Below are positions 39,398-51,421 of a stretch of 64,000 nt of DNA, piece by piece. The notes beneath the pieces are model-generated. The model was not told where the DNA came from, did not search any database, and saw only the letters and a program-made list of their open reading frames with translations. Position numbers and translations under genes: made by a program. Origin of the DNA: Pipra filicauda (lineage: Eukaryota; Chordata; Aves; Passeriformes; Pipridae); NCBI RefSeq assembly GCF_003945595.2, contig NW_024104766.1, positions 62,001 through 126,000 of the forward strand. Reading direction: 5' to 3'. Positions within the stretch are counted from its first letter, which is position 1. Each line of letters opens with the position of its first letter.

Positions 39398-39420
39398 ACA
39401 TATATATATATAAATATATT
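39398..39420. repeat. TA microsatellite
   Basis: A short ATATATATATAAATATAT stretch. Confidence 0.75.
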
Positions 39421-40204
39421 TTCAAGAAACAAATTGTAAGATTAAAATTATAGTGAGCCATATAAAATCCAGCATGAAGATTTAAACATTTTAACTGAGC
39501 AATAAGAATCTATAGATTCTTATAAAACTTACAGAACCTTTTTGTCATGCAAAACCTAAATTTCTAATTCCTGACACCTGAGGCCTTCTTAAATAATGTC
39601 TGCTCTTCTGCTTATGAATGCATTTTTCCCAAACAATAAACACAGGCAGCCTATGGGATTAAAGCATGACAAAGGTGTAGCTGACTCATGGGATCAATTA
39701 GAAAGCATCAGTACTTATGCCTTTTGTTCATTCCATGTTTTACTAACAGTTTCTGCAATTTCAGCATAAGTGTATCACAGATGTTAAACGCCATGCTACA
39801 AGGCAACAGTGCACTAGTACCATACACTAGACAGAATAAATCTATTCTTATCAACACCTACAGTTATATCACTTGTTATACAGCTTACATATTTCTTTAA
39901 AGTTTTAACAAATGCATAGGGATTTTAACTGAATGCTCACAGCTTCCTGCCCAATGAAAGTATGTCAGCATTTTTTCAGTACATTTAACATTCAAAAAGA
40001 ACCTACAGAGTTGTCTTTTCAAAGCTAAAAACAATTTTAAATACAGCCACCGACCCTAATGCCACAGGTACAGCTTTCCCTCCAAACCCACTGTTAAATT
40101 CACAAGCAAGAAAGCCCATGAGCAGGACGACAAGCAGTTTCAATCTCCATGCAGTTTGCCTGTGACAGGTTATTGATAGAACAAACAGAATTTGCAATAC
40201 TTAC

Positions 40205-40264
40205 TGAGTGTTTCTCCTGCTGGCCCATAACTCCATGGTTAGCTGGGATTGCAAGTGGTTTCAT
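40205..40264 (-). CDS. RAPGEF2: RAPGEF2 alternative first coding exon (short form start)
   Basis: The ATG at 40264 opens 20 codons reading MKPLAIPANHGVMGQQEKHS, then a consensus donor TCA|GTAAGT. This is the N-terminus I know for the canonical mammalian short form of RAPGEF2. Phase 0 at the end lets it join LPADF in the exon at 17299-17168. The start is supported by an A at -3 and by an in-frame TAA at 40294-40292, nine codons upstream. Some 5'UTR must lie above 40264; I cannot place the transcription start or say whether the UTR is spliced. Use of this exon drops the first cyclic-nucleotide-binding-like domain and the basic linker. Confidence 0.92.
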
Positions 40265-41600
40265 AATGAAGAAACATAAGCTGAACTGAATTTACACATC
40301 ATGTACCAATTTCTTATGGATGGCAAGTCACCCTCTACAGCATTAAATTAAAAAGAGGCGGAGGGGGTGAAGCCAAGCTGGAGCTAAAAGTGTCACCACT
40401 GGTAAGCTCAAACCCCTCCTCGCACTTGTAGTGCAGAGCAGCAACCCGAATGACAGCGTTAGTCTCCATTTTTGTAACACTGAAAGTCTAAGCATGTCAG
40501 GATGTACAGAGCCTGATGAAACCCTACATATCCAGTATCCATTCAGAGGAAGAAAATCATTCCCTGAGCCTGAGGAATGGGAAGCTAAAAAAAAAAAAAA
40601 AAGAGGAAAAAAGCTAAAATGGCTGACTGCACAGAGGCTCCCTCAAAAAGGCTTAATACAGTATTATATTAGTCAGGGTGCAGGAATCAGCCTCCAGCAC
40701 TCAGCCAAGCATTGTTAATACTCCTGTTTCATTTGCAATCACACACACTCACACATGCAGCCTCCCCCCCTCCCCACCACCACTACCCTCCACTCCCCCA
40801 AAATCAGGGCAGCGCACACGAATAGGGACCTCCTCCCCTGACTGCTAATGATGCTGACAGAGTAGTGACCAGTGATCTCTGTTCACTCAGCTAACCAAGT
40901 TTGCACAATTAATCTCAGCAGCATGACATTGATGGACATTTAATTCTATGATGCCTGTTCCTCGCAATCAAGACAAGCACTTCTACCGCCCAAAGAGTCA
41001 GCAACTAAAATACAACACAATTACACACAAAAACCCAGAGAATCATGAGTCTGAATGCAATACGCCAATATAATTACGTTATTGTGCTTACTTTGGAAGA
41101 CCATGGCTGCAGGCAGTTGGCATAGCAACGCACAAGGAAAGCCATTTCCTGGGTAGAAAGAATGCTTCCTTTTCTAAATAAAAAATTCCTCTTAGGATAC
41201 AAACGGCATTGCTGCTTCCTGCAGAAAGCAAAGACACTGAAGTCTGTCTCTTAACCTGCACACAGGCACACACTCAATGCAGTTCGAGTGATGTAAGTGC
41301 ATTTCTCTCTCTCTCTCTCTTCCTCTCCCTCCCTCTCCTTTTATCCACCGAAATATTCCAGTTAAATGGAAGACACATTCCTTGAGGCTCGCCCCCTCCG
41401 ATACTTAACTGTTTCACTCATTAAGGTAGAGATGGACAATGCAGATAAAACAGCAAGCTCCTGCCTGTGTCTGGTATCAGCCTCGGAAGATCAAGGCATC
41501 CCCAGAGGGGAGGGATCCGTTTGCTGCTGGCTCCTAAGAATATCACTGAAGTCAGGGTGGGAATGAGGACCCACGTTTACCTCGCCAAATCCTGAACTGA
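40265..41600 (-). promoter_or_regulatory. RAPGEF2: candidate promoter / 5'UTR region of the short form
   Basis: This stretch lies directly upstream, on the minus strand, of the alternative first coding exon. Patches within it are visibly richer in G and C than the surrounding intron (about 40740-40860 and 41340-41560), and there is a pyrimidine tract at about 41305-41345. I see no clear CpG island and no convincing TATA box at a sensible distance. A GGATAAAA-like motif at about 41339-41346 is unproven. The call rests on position only: a first exon needs a promoter nearby. Confidence 0.3.
41305..41345. repeat. CT-rich microsatellite
   Basis: A (CT)n run followed by imperfect CCCTCT units; the minus strand is a purine (GA) tract. 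It sits about 1 kb upstream of the short-form start, so it could lie in the promoter or 5'UTR, but there is no direct evidence. Confidence 0.8.
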
Positions 41601-43753
41601 ACACGACTTTTCAAGAAGACAATGCTAAAGCAGAGACATCACCTCCCTTTCCACCCCCTGCAAAAGAGTGCTCCTGCAGAGCTGTAAACATTGTTATCAC
41701 GTATTTATAAACAGTGCACTTGATGAGCTCTCTCAGATTTTCAGCAGCTTCGCTACTACACAGGCCACAGACATCCATTCACGGGCTTTGGGAGGTAAAT
41801 ATCCAGAACCTTTTAACACACCATTTCATGTCTTTCTGAATACAGCACCTGCTTCTCCTTGCACAGTGAATATAAAGTTTCCACTGAAAACACATGGGGA
41901 TACAGGTTGTGGAAGAGATTGACACACATATGGCGTTTATAATTCTCCACTCAGACTGTAACTATGTCTTAAACTTAGAAATTTCCCCAGTCACTCCCAT
42001 TTACACTACACCACTTCTCATATTATACAAGCAAAATCACACTACAGAGGAGCCAAAATGAAACGCAATCAGGGACCATGCTCAAGCAATAAACAAACTT
42101 AGTACTATACAATGTACCTCTTGAGAGTCATGAGTTTGTACCACTTGACAGAGGACTGACCAAGCCAGGAACATGGTACTCTTCCATCAGGCTTCATCTT
42201 TAGTAAAGTTCTCTATAACACCTTCACAACACATTCTTTAAAAGCAGAGACCACCTGGCCTAAAAATAACTTCAAAGTTGTTGTTGTCTGTTTTTAACAA
42301 GGACAACAAAAGAAAAAAGACTTAACAGTTGTTACACAGGTATAAATACACAGGGGAAAAAAATGGATACTACAGAATACTATGTCATAAAATCTGCAGC
42401 TGCCTTCCATCAAATTACATGTCCACTAATAATGAGTTTAGTTGATTACACATTGATTTCTTTCACTCCTGACAATGACTGCTAGTAAATGAAGCTATAA
42501 AAATTAGTGGAAATTAATTTTAGTAAAGCCAGAAAACACCCTGAAATATTCTAATCTATTTTTTGCACAGTTATTCTATGAAAATTGTTTCATACACAGC
42601 ATACATTTTAAATTGAATATATTTACATTTAGGAGAGTTTTATGACACTTGTACTCTTGGTCTTGTAGTATATTCTAAAAGATAAGTTATTCTTTAAATT
42701 ATTCAATTATAACAATTAGTTTAGGATTTTAAAAAGTCTTTGCAATGTGCCACTGAAACTAACAGATGATTTTAAATTGCTAAATTATGCTTAAACCTTG
42801 TAAAACAGTTTACTGGTGAGTACAATCAATTTTCTGATAAAGTGTTGATCAGAAGTAACAGAAGTTATGCATTCTAGGAAGCTATGGCAAACCCTCTCTA
42901 GTACAAAATTAAAAAATACTACTTGTTGACAAAGTAATTAAAAACCTCTTGAGTCTGATTCAGTGGCCTTGCAGTTAACACCATGAGCAGAATTTGAGTG
43001 TGGTATTTCATACTCATGTCAGGAAAAAAAATTAAGTTCTGCCAAAAGTGAAATGTCTTCCCAGCACAGGAAGGCAGCACACCACTTTCTGAACTTCATC
43101 ACACACATAACTATCAACATGCATCCCACTCTGTATCAGTTGATATTTCCAACCAGAATCTAGTCCAGGTTTCTGTGGCATAAGCCTTCAAGAGTAACAT
43201 GAAAACACGACTGAATCCATTTCATATGAAACACTTTCTTACTACTTATGCTGGTCAATACTATAACACCTTTACTCATCTGTTAGTAAATCAAGTCAGT
43301 ACTTTGTACATGATTGCAAAAATTTTTATCAACTTGACAAAGCCTAATTGATATTCACATGCATCAAGAGTGACAAAAACTTTGTGGTTTCCAAAATAGA
43401 AGAAAAGCTACTTTACTTTACATTCAAAATGTGAAAAGTGACATTTATGTAATTAGGTGAAGAAAACACCACTCACAAACAATTTGTAAGTCAAAACAAT
43501 TTCAATAAACTAATGGTCAATTCCATTTCCCAACTCCTTCCTCCTCAATACCACCATTTCCAAGTAGAGTGGTGTAGTGTAATCATATGTACTGTCCATT
43601 ATCAGTTCACAAAATAATTAGATACAAATTAAATTTCATAAGAAATAATTAAAGCAGAAGTACAGTGAATTGTTATAGGTTACAGGGAAGAATTAATGGT
43701 ATTTAAATCAGAACAATATATCCTGGAAAATTTCACGAACACGTATAAATCAC

Positions 43754-45255
43754 ACTCATAGAATCAACTGGGTTGGAAAAGACCTCCGAGATCATCAAGT
43801 TCAACCCTTGATCCAACACCACTGTGGTTACTAGACCATGGCACTCCGTGCCACATCCAATCTCAGCTTAAAAACCTCCAGGGACAGTGAATCCAACACC
43901 TCCTTGGGCAGCCCATTCCAATGTCTGATTACTCTCTCTGTAAAAAATTTTTTCCTAATATCCAACCTAAACCTCCCCTGTCAGAGCTTAAGACCATGCC
44001 CTCTTGTCCTACTGCTGGTTATCTGGGAGAAGAGACCAAGCCCCACCTGTCTACAACCTCCTTTTAGGTAGTTGCAGAGAGTGATGAGGTCTCTCCTGAG
44101 ATTCCTCTTCTCCAGGCTAAACAACCCCAGCTCCCTCAGCCTCTCCTCATAGGACTTGTGCTTGAGTCCCTTCAGCAGCCTTGTTGCTCTTCTCTGGACC
44201 TGCTCCAGCACCTCAATATCCTTCCTGAACTGAGGGGCCCAGAACCGGACACAGTACTCCAGGTGTGGCCTCATCAGTGCTGAGTACAGGGGAAGAATCA
44301 CTTCCCTGGTCCTGCTGGCCACACTGTTCCTGATACAGGCCAGGATGCCATTGGCCCTCTTGGCCACCTGGGCACACTGCTGGCTCATGTTCAGCTGCTG
44401 TTAATCCAAACTCCCAGGTCCCTTTCTGCCTGGTTGCTCTCCAGCCACTCTGTCCCCATGGGGTTGTTGTGGCCAAAGTGCAGGACCCAGCACTTGGCCT
44501 TGTTGAACCTCATCCCGTTGGAATCAGACCATCTCTCCAGCTTGTCCAGGTCCTTCTGAAGAGCCCTCCTGCCTTCCAGCAGATCAACACTCCCCCCCAG
44601 CTCGGGTGTCATCTGCAAATTTGCTAGTGGTACACTCAATCCCCCTATCCAGATCATCAATAAAGATATTAAACAGGACTGGGCCCAACACTGATCCCTG
44701 GGGGACACCACTAGTGACCGGCCGCCATCTGGACGCAGCCCCGTTCACCACCACTCTCTGGGCCCGGCCCTCCAGTCAGTTCCTAACCCAGCACAGGGTG
44801 CCCCTGTCCAAGCCCTGGGCTGCCAGCTTTTCCAGGAGTATGCTGTGGGAGACGGTGTCAAAGGCTTTGCTGAAGTCCAGATAGACACATCTGCAGCCTT
44901 CCCCTCATCCAGCAGGTGGGTCACCTGGTCATAAAAGGAGATCAGGTTGGTCAGACAGGACCTGCCCTTCCTAAACCCATGCTGACTGGGTCTGATCCCT
45001 TGTCCATCCTGCAGGTGTTGTGTGATTGCACTAAGGATGATCTGCTTCATAACCTTGCTAGGCACTGAGGTCAGGCTGGCAGGCCTGTAGTTTCCCGGGT
45101 CCTCCTTTTTGTGGACTGGTGTGACATTCACCAACTTCCAGTCATCTGGGACCTCCCCAGTGAGCCAGGACTGTTGGTAAATGATGGACAGTGGCTTGGC
45201 GAGCTCTTTCACCAGCTTCCTCATCACCTTAGGATGGATCCCATACTTCATAAAA
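43754..45255 (-). mobile_element. CR1 LINE, 5'-truncated, reverse-transcriptase region and 3' end
   Basis: About 1.5 kb on the minus strand. Its 3' end is at about 43754 (plus strand CATAGAATCAACTGGGTTGG, the typical CR1 terminus). Translation gives the second half of the CR1 reverse transcriptase, for example [35 protein letters not shown] and [19 protein letters not shown], and the element then runs through to its 3' UTR. The remainder of the 4.5-kb element is missing at about 45255. The reading frame changes near 44890, 44605 and 44395, so it is inactive. It lies 3.5 kb upstream of the short-form first exon. Confidence 0.95.
43981..45251 (-). pseudogene. broken CR1 ORF2 (reverse transcriptase), partial
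   Basis: Reverse-transcriptase coding remnant inside the CR1 copy. Segments 45251-44893, 44893-44605, 44605-44395 and 44388-43981 lie in differing frames and together cover the RT palm/thumb region to near the C-terminus. The catalytic FADD region falls in the stretch affected by frameshifts. The endonuclease domain and the first part of RT are absent through 5' truncation. Confidence 0.88.
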
Positions 45256-48200
45256 AACCTATGTGCAACTTTGGGTTCATGTGTTTTTCAAAACCCATGT
45301 AAGAACTCCTTGCTTAGACTTAAAAGTTTGAAAAAAAGCAAGACATTTTTGCAAACACTTCTACACTATTAAAGTGAGATGTTAATAAACCTGATGTGGA
45401 AAAATTGCACAAGTTGAGCTATCCCTGCTGCTTTCAAAATACTGTATTTATATAAAGAAATCTAGTATCTCTTTAGGAGTTCCAGACAAGAACACTGAAA
45501 AACCTTTCAAAGGTAGCTACAGATGTTTGGACATCCTTGGACTACCCATAGGTTTTGGGATTCATAAACAGTAGTTCTGAATTCAAGGTAAAAATTGGTA
45601 GAGATCTCAACAGCATGTATCATCTGACTGTAATGGCTCTCAAATATTTTACATTCTGGGACATAATCTCAAATGGATATTATTCTCCTAAGCAGTGTCA
45701 ACAATGCTTGGAGTATTAAACCTTTTTAGGTTAATGACAAATGCTGCAATAACAGATTACCTCAATTCTTCAGTTTCGGGCAGTCATCTTAACTCACAAC
45801 TATTTACAGGAGTACTTAATTTTTAATACAGATTACATACACAGAAACCATCCTCCATTCTTTTCCCGAAGTACCTCAAAACCAGTAATTATCAGCACAT
45901 TTTCCCCTTCCCCTTAAACACAATGTAAAGTATCATTTCCTTCATGTTAAAAAACTTGGGCAAACACCAACAGTGCACTCTAAGGTCACCAAATTTACTG
46001 CCAGTCCATGACTCCAGTAGCTAGAAAAAACACTTACAGTGAAGGGACAATTACACAGATATTACACAGCTGTGTAGGTGGACTAACAGACAGCTAAATT
46101 GCAGAGTGCAAGAATGGAGTACATAATTTTAGGAAAATAAGGCAGAACTATCTTCTCTTTCCCCCACCCTCCTCACTTGGAAAGAAGTGGGGGCTTAAAA
46201 CTTAAATTTAAGCTCAAGGCTATTGGACACAAAACTGTTAAGCTCCCAGGGGCATGTTCTGAATTTTATAATGCTGATGTTCTCTCCCTCCCATCAACTT
46301 TATGAGAGAGATTGTTATTTAGCAATCTCATGATCCCATCAGATTTAGAAACACCAACTGAAACCACTAAAAACCCAGAATAATAATTCATTCAAAATGC
46401 CATGATACATTTAAATGCCCCGTACAATATATAAGTCTTATTCTAATGTATTCAGACAAATTTACTGCCAACAATTTAAATCTCTGGCCACATGACCCAA
46501 TTTCATGCAAGCAAGTTCATATTTATCAGCATAATGCAGACATGGGATGGTCTAGGCACACCTGTCCTATCGGTATTTTCTCAAGAACTTTGAGAACTTT
46601 AAATAAAACTGTTGAATAAAAGAAAATTACTAAATATGTTCTCCAAGGTACTAAAACACCACTTTGGTCAAAACACCCAGATAAAGTAATAGTATTCACC
46701 AAGTTATTTTCTTTATTCATAAAGCTGCGGTATTAACATCATTCTAGCGATGTTCACTGCACAACTGGCAACACCAAAGCAACAGTTACAATGCAGTAGT
46801 GTATGCAGCTTTGGTAACACATTTACTAATGTTACAGACCATTTGAACAAATGCCCTTCTGTTGAGCTGCTGCTGCTGCAGATGAATCTATAATCCGGAT
46901 CTTTAAAATAATGACAAGCCCAGAGCAGTCAGGCTGGTGCCTCAGCTGGGTGGATGTGCCATAGACTGCCAATCATCCCTTTGACAGCAGACTCATTTGA
47001 CACCTTCTGTGTCTAGCTCTGTTTTCAGTACAGCAAACTGTTTGCATGCCATCCATCTTAAAATGGGAGCAAGTTGTAGCATTCATCTAAAATAGTTGCC
47101 ATTGAATTCTCTTATGTACGACAATTATGTTGAAACAGACATGAAGAAAACCTATTACTGATAGATACTCATCCCAAATGTGACAAGATCTCCCATTTCC
47201 AGAATATCTAAATTAGCTTACAAAACTGACTTGAGCAAAGGCTCACCACAGTACCAGAGCACAAACTTTTCTCTCTCCATATTTATTTATGCTTTAACTC
47301 TAACAATGTTTTTAGGAAGAAAAAAAGAAAAAAGAAAAAGATAACTGTATCTTTTGTGTTCCTGAAACACTTATAAGGTCTTGCATAGCATATTTTACAG
47401 GCTAGATCAAAATCATATATAATATGTATGTTTGTGAAGTCATTTTATGTGATGTGGTTTTTACACAAAGTAAAGCATTTTTACTTACACAAACAAAGTT
47501 TAATGCATATTAACATGGCTTTAAAACTATAAATTATCATTATTAAATGTTGAAAATTAGACATTGAAATTTGAGGTATTAATGATTTCAATTTGCAGAA
47601 TGGTCACAGATTAGTTTCATTGTCTTAATAGTTTCAGTACTTCAGCAGTGGAAAAAATGCATTCTGTGAGGATAGATGGAAGTTTTTCCCAACACTCACA
47701 AAATTTTCTCACTTTGGTGTAAGGACGAGATTTAATGTGTGTGTTAATTAAATTGGAGAACATGCAGAAGTGCTTTCTGTTTTTAAACTGTGAAAAAACA
47801 CAAGAAAATAAAAAAGAAAACACATTTGTAAGGTCAAGAATCATGATATCAGGCATTCAGGACAAGCAAGTTCTCTATCACATCCAAACAACACTTTGTC
47901 ATCCATACCTCCTGGGGACAAGGTTTACTACTGAGATACAAATCAGCCAACTATCTTGGAGGAAAAACAAACAGAAAAATTGCCCACAAAAAACCTCACA
48001 TATCATTGTGCCCATACCAATTTCACAGCAGGAATCCAGGGACACAAGTTCTTCACTCATGTGAGGCAACCCTAAGATTTCACGTTCTTTGCTGTGTAAT
48101 AGCGTAGGAAAATTTCATGGAAGCTGGATAAACATATACCTCTTTCATGTGTGTCCTACTACTGCACTGTTAAAATGTAAGAATAAATCTCAGGGACTTT

Positions 48201-49598
48201 TCTGAGGTTAATCAACCATACAAATTCTATATTGTTATGGTCATTAGTACCACCATTGAAACCACTGTTCCTGAAATATGCTGACATGTTTGAATCACAA
48301 GGATGATAGTTCTGGCACAGAACTGAACATACCTGAGACCAGCCCAGGCAGGGGAATCATTATTTAATGTTTCAATGTGAAATATTAATGAATTAAAAAC
48401 AAACATCTTTTTCAATCTTCTATAAATGCTAGCTGGTCTTCTGTTGGGTTTTGTTGTTTATTCATTGGGTGACTTCAGTGGTAGCGGAGGGGCAATATTT
48501 CTGTTCTAAGTTAACATGATATGGTTTCTAAGAGTTATCCTTGAACTCACTTAGAAGCTTTAAGGGAGAATCTGAAATTCTCATCACTGTGTTCAAGGTG
48601 CAGACATAGATGGGACCAGCAGAAAACCACCATAGGTTTCTCAGTGCCCCACATAATGGTGGACATTATGTGTCTTTTTTATACCTTATCTGTTGTTAAG
48701 TCCTTTCTGCCATCTGCTTTAATGTTTACTTGGACATCTCCTAGAGCAACTTATTATTTATCTCTCGTGTTATGAGGAAGTTTAATTTTGAAAGGGTTGG
48801 TAGTAGTTACAGAAAATTTTCATTCACTTCAATTATCTGTTGGAAGGAAATAACTTGTGCTTTAGTCTCCAGTCACAGTCGCATGCAAGGAGACTCTCCA
48901 AAGAGCCTACTCCAGGGGTTTCCAATTAAAATCAACACTGAAGACAGTTTACCAGTGAAAGATCATTTTCTTTTGGGAGAACTCTCTTCTCGTGCCCCTG
49001 CATATCCTCTCTTGTGTAATGCACAATACACTAACATATCCTGAAAGTTTTGTGTAGGGCCTATGGCAACTGTACAGAAATAATCTATCCAGACTTTTCA
49101 CTTTCATAAGTAACAAACCCCATGTAATTTCAGTTGCCCTTTATTTTAAAAATAATTATCAAGCAAAATGAGCCAATTTGTTTTTATATAGGAAAAAAGT
49201 CAAACCATGATATTATATCCTTAAAATAAAGAGAACCTAACATAAAGTTCTAAGAAATGCCTTTCTCTCTCCTCTTCCCAAATCAATCAGGAAGCCAACT
49301 ACCACCACCTAATGGACATCCCATTTTGCAAATGTTTTACACTTTTTCCTTGCAATTACAAGATCAGTTACCTAGATACAGAAGTGCTAAATAAAAACAG
49401 GTAGAAGTGCACCTACCAGATTGACTCTCCCTGACAATTTGGTTCTACACTGTTTTATATTCCAAGATTGGTGTCAGAATGCTTACTTTTAAGATGGTCT
49501 TTGCCAGCTGTTCCAGATACATGTCAAAACTTTACTGTCTGAAAATTCAGAATTAAGACTAACCACTCAAACCCAAAGCCCAGCTCCCAGTACTCATT

Positions 49599-50037
49599 TG
49601 TGGTGGGGAAAAAAATTGGTTTTCCCCCTGGAGTTAAAAAAATGGTAATCCCCGAGGGGGTGGTGTCTTGATGTTGACCCAATCAGCGCCCCTGCAAAAT
49701 TTAAACATATCACACCAGAGGGGAAAAGAAGGATGATGATGTAGTTGGAGGAGAAGTAGCCACGTTCTGAAGCCATGAGGAGAGAGAGAGGGGCCAGGAG
49801 CCCCGCTGGGGGCCACGGCCCCCCAGCCCCCTGACTGGGGTTGCAGAAACTCGGAAACAGTGTAAAACTGGACCGAGCTCTGTAACTAAGAGCTGGGGGA
49901 AGTTTCCTTGCTGTGAGTGGACAGCCAGAGATACTGAAAGCAGCGGTGGAGGAGCAGTGAGCAGAAGGCCAAGAAGATAAGAAACAAGCAGCAAAGATGG
50001 CATGCAGCTAAGCAGAGAGACACAGAGATGTCTGATG

Positions 50038-50108
<71 letters not shown>

Positions 50109-50897
50109 AAAGCTCAGAGACAGTTTTGGGGTAAGAATCAAAACCCCTTTGAGACCCCTCCTAGGAGGAGGGGGTGGACTCCTACTTGAGGGGAGTCTTG
50201 TGATGCAGCAGCACCGGAGAGAGGAGCTGAGAAGCTCAAGACATCCTGGAAGCTGGACCAGGACGTCCGGACAGAATGCGGGGGAAGTGGCCTTGTTCTG
50301 CGCTCCCGCTGCTGCCAGGCTGGCAGTTTCGAGACAGAGCAGAGGAGTTCTGATAGAACACTTAGGGCAAGGACTGAACTGAAAGCTGCCCTAAATGTTC
50401 TGACTCAGGGGGAGCTTAAATCCCCTGAGGAAGGGACTGTCATGAAGAATCCTGCACTTCACGATATGACGTGGTGAAGTGAACCCTTGTCACGGTTATC
50501 GCAGTCCACGGGGGAGAGAGACCTTCGTTTGGAGTCGAAAGGTTGAGAGGGGTGAGAGGAGACCCCTTTGTGTGTAATGGAGAGAGAGATCCAGCTACAA
50601 CTCCAACTACGACTTCTGCCCTGAAAGTGGAAAGGATCTTTCCTTCTTCCCTTCTGGACTTTTATTGGAGGGAGAGATTAGATCCAATGTAAATATTGCT
50701 TTATCATAGGAGAGATAGTTAGGATTATGTCTATAAATGTATTATAATATTTTTTGTGTAATAATTGTAATATAATTCCCTTTCCCCCATACTGAGTCTT
50801 GTGTTGTGTCTGGAAGACCCCCTCACACTGGAGTGAGTTGTGGGAGGGGGGGGTTTGGACTCGGAAATTGGATTTTTGGGGGTCTCAAACCATGACA
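49599..50897 (+). mobile_element. solo LTR with internal GA microsatellite
   Basis: About 1.3 kb, starting TGTGGTGGGG at 49599 and ending CAAACCATGACA at 50897, giving TG...CA termini. The flanks TCATT (49594-49598) and CCATT (50898-50902) form a 5-bp target duplication with one mismatch. It is GC-rich compared with the intron, with a TATA-like and poly-A-like AT-rich zone near its end (50715-50775). No retroviral genes follow, so this is a solo LTR. The family is uncertain; a 5-bp duplication suggests ERVL or a similar group. The plus orientation is inferred from that AT-rich zone lying near the high-coordinate end, and is less sure than the boundaries. Confidence 0.75.
50043..50102. repeat. 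(GA)n microsatellite, about 30 units
   Basis: About 60 bases of uninterrupted GA repeat inside the LTR, preceded and followed by purine-rich sequence. Its purity suggests it is polymorphic in length. Confidence 0.95.
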
Positions 50898-50967
50898 CCA
50901 TTACTCACACAACAGAATACTAACACTTTAACTACACTTAACATAAAACAAGAGAAGTTTTTTTTCA

Positions 50968-51042
50968 TAAAACAAAACAAAACAAAACAAAAAAAAACCA
51001 ACAAAAAACTCCCCAACAACAACAAAAACAAACAAACAAAAA
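50968..51042. repeat. A/C-rich low-complexity tract
   Basis: CAAAA, CAACAA and CAAA units directly downstream of the solo LTR and upstream of a CR1 fragment. Confidence 0.85.
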
Positions 51043-51242
51043 AAGGTGAAGAAGAGGTAAAGAACTTACACACAAAACCTTGTGTGTACTCTGCTTTACT
51101 TAGGACTTGTTAGCTCTCCTGAACTGAACTGTCACCTAACAAAAGATGCAAGCATGGATAATAGCATTTACACTCAGTAGGATGTAGCTAGGGCACTGTA
51201 ATACACACATCTACTCAATTCAGTAAAAAAGGGTTTACACAT

Positions 51243-51421
51243 CACACACTGGATGTGCTCCAGCGCCTCAATGTCCTCTTTGTAGCGAGAGACCCAAAAC
51301 AGAACACAGAATTTGAGGTGTGGCCTCACCAGTGCCCAGTACAGGGGGATGATCACTGCCCTGGTCCTGCTGGCAACACTATTTCTGATACAAGCCAGGA
51401 TGCCATTGGCCTTCTTGAAAC
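51243..51421 (-). mobile_element. CR1 LINE internal fragment
   Basis: About 180 bp aligns by eye with the CR1 copy at about 44197-44373. Both carry GAGGTGTGGCCTCA-type or closely similar sequence, CCCTGGTCCTGCTGGC and CCAGGATGCCATTGGCC. On the minus strand it encodes [19 protein letters not shown]. It lacks the CR1 3' end, so it is a fragment broken on both sides. Confidence 0.9.

Noticed and set aside
49710..50382. Open frames with Ser-Leu or Arg-Glu repeats on both strands
   Set aside because: They are translations of the GA microsatellite and LTR sequence, not genes.
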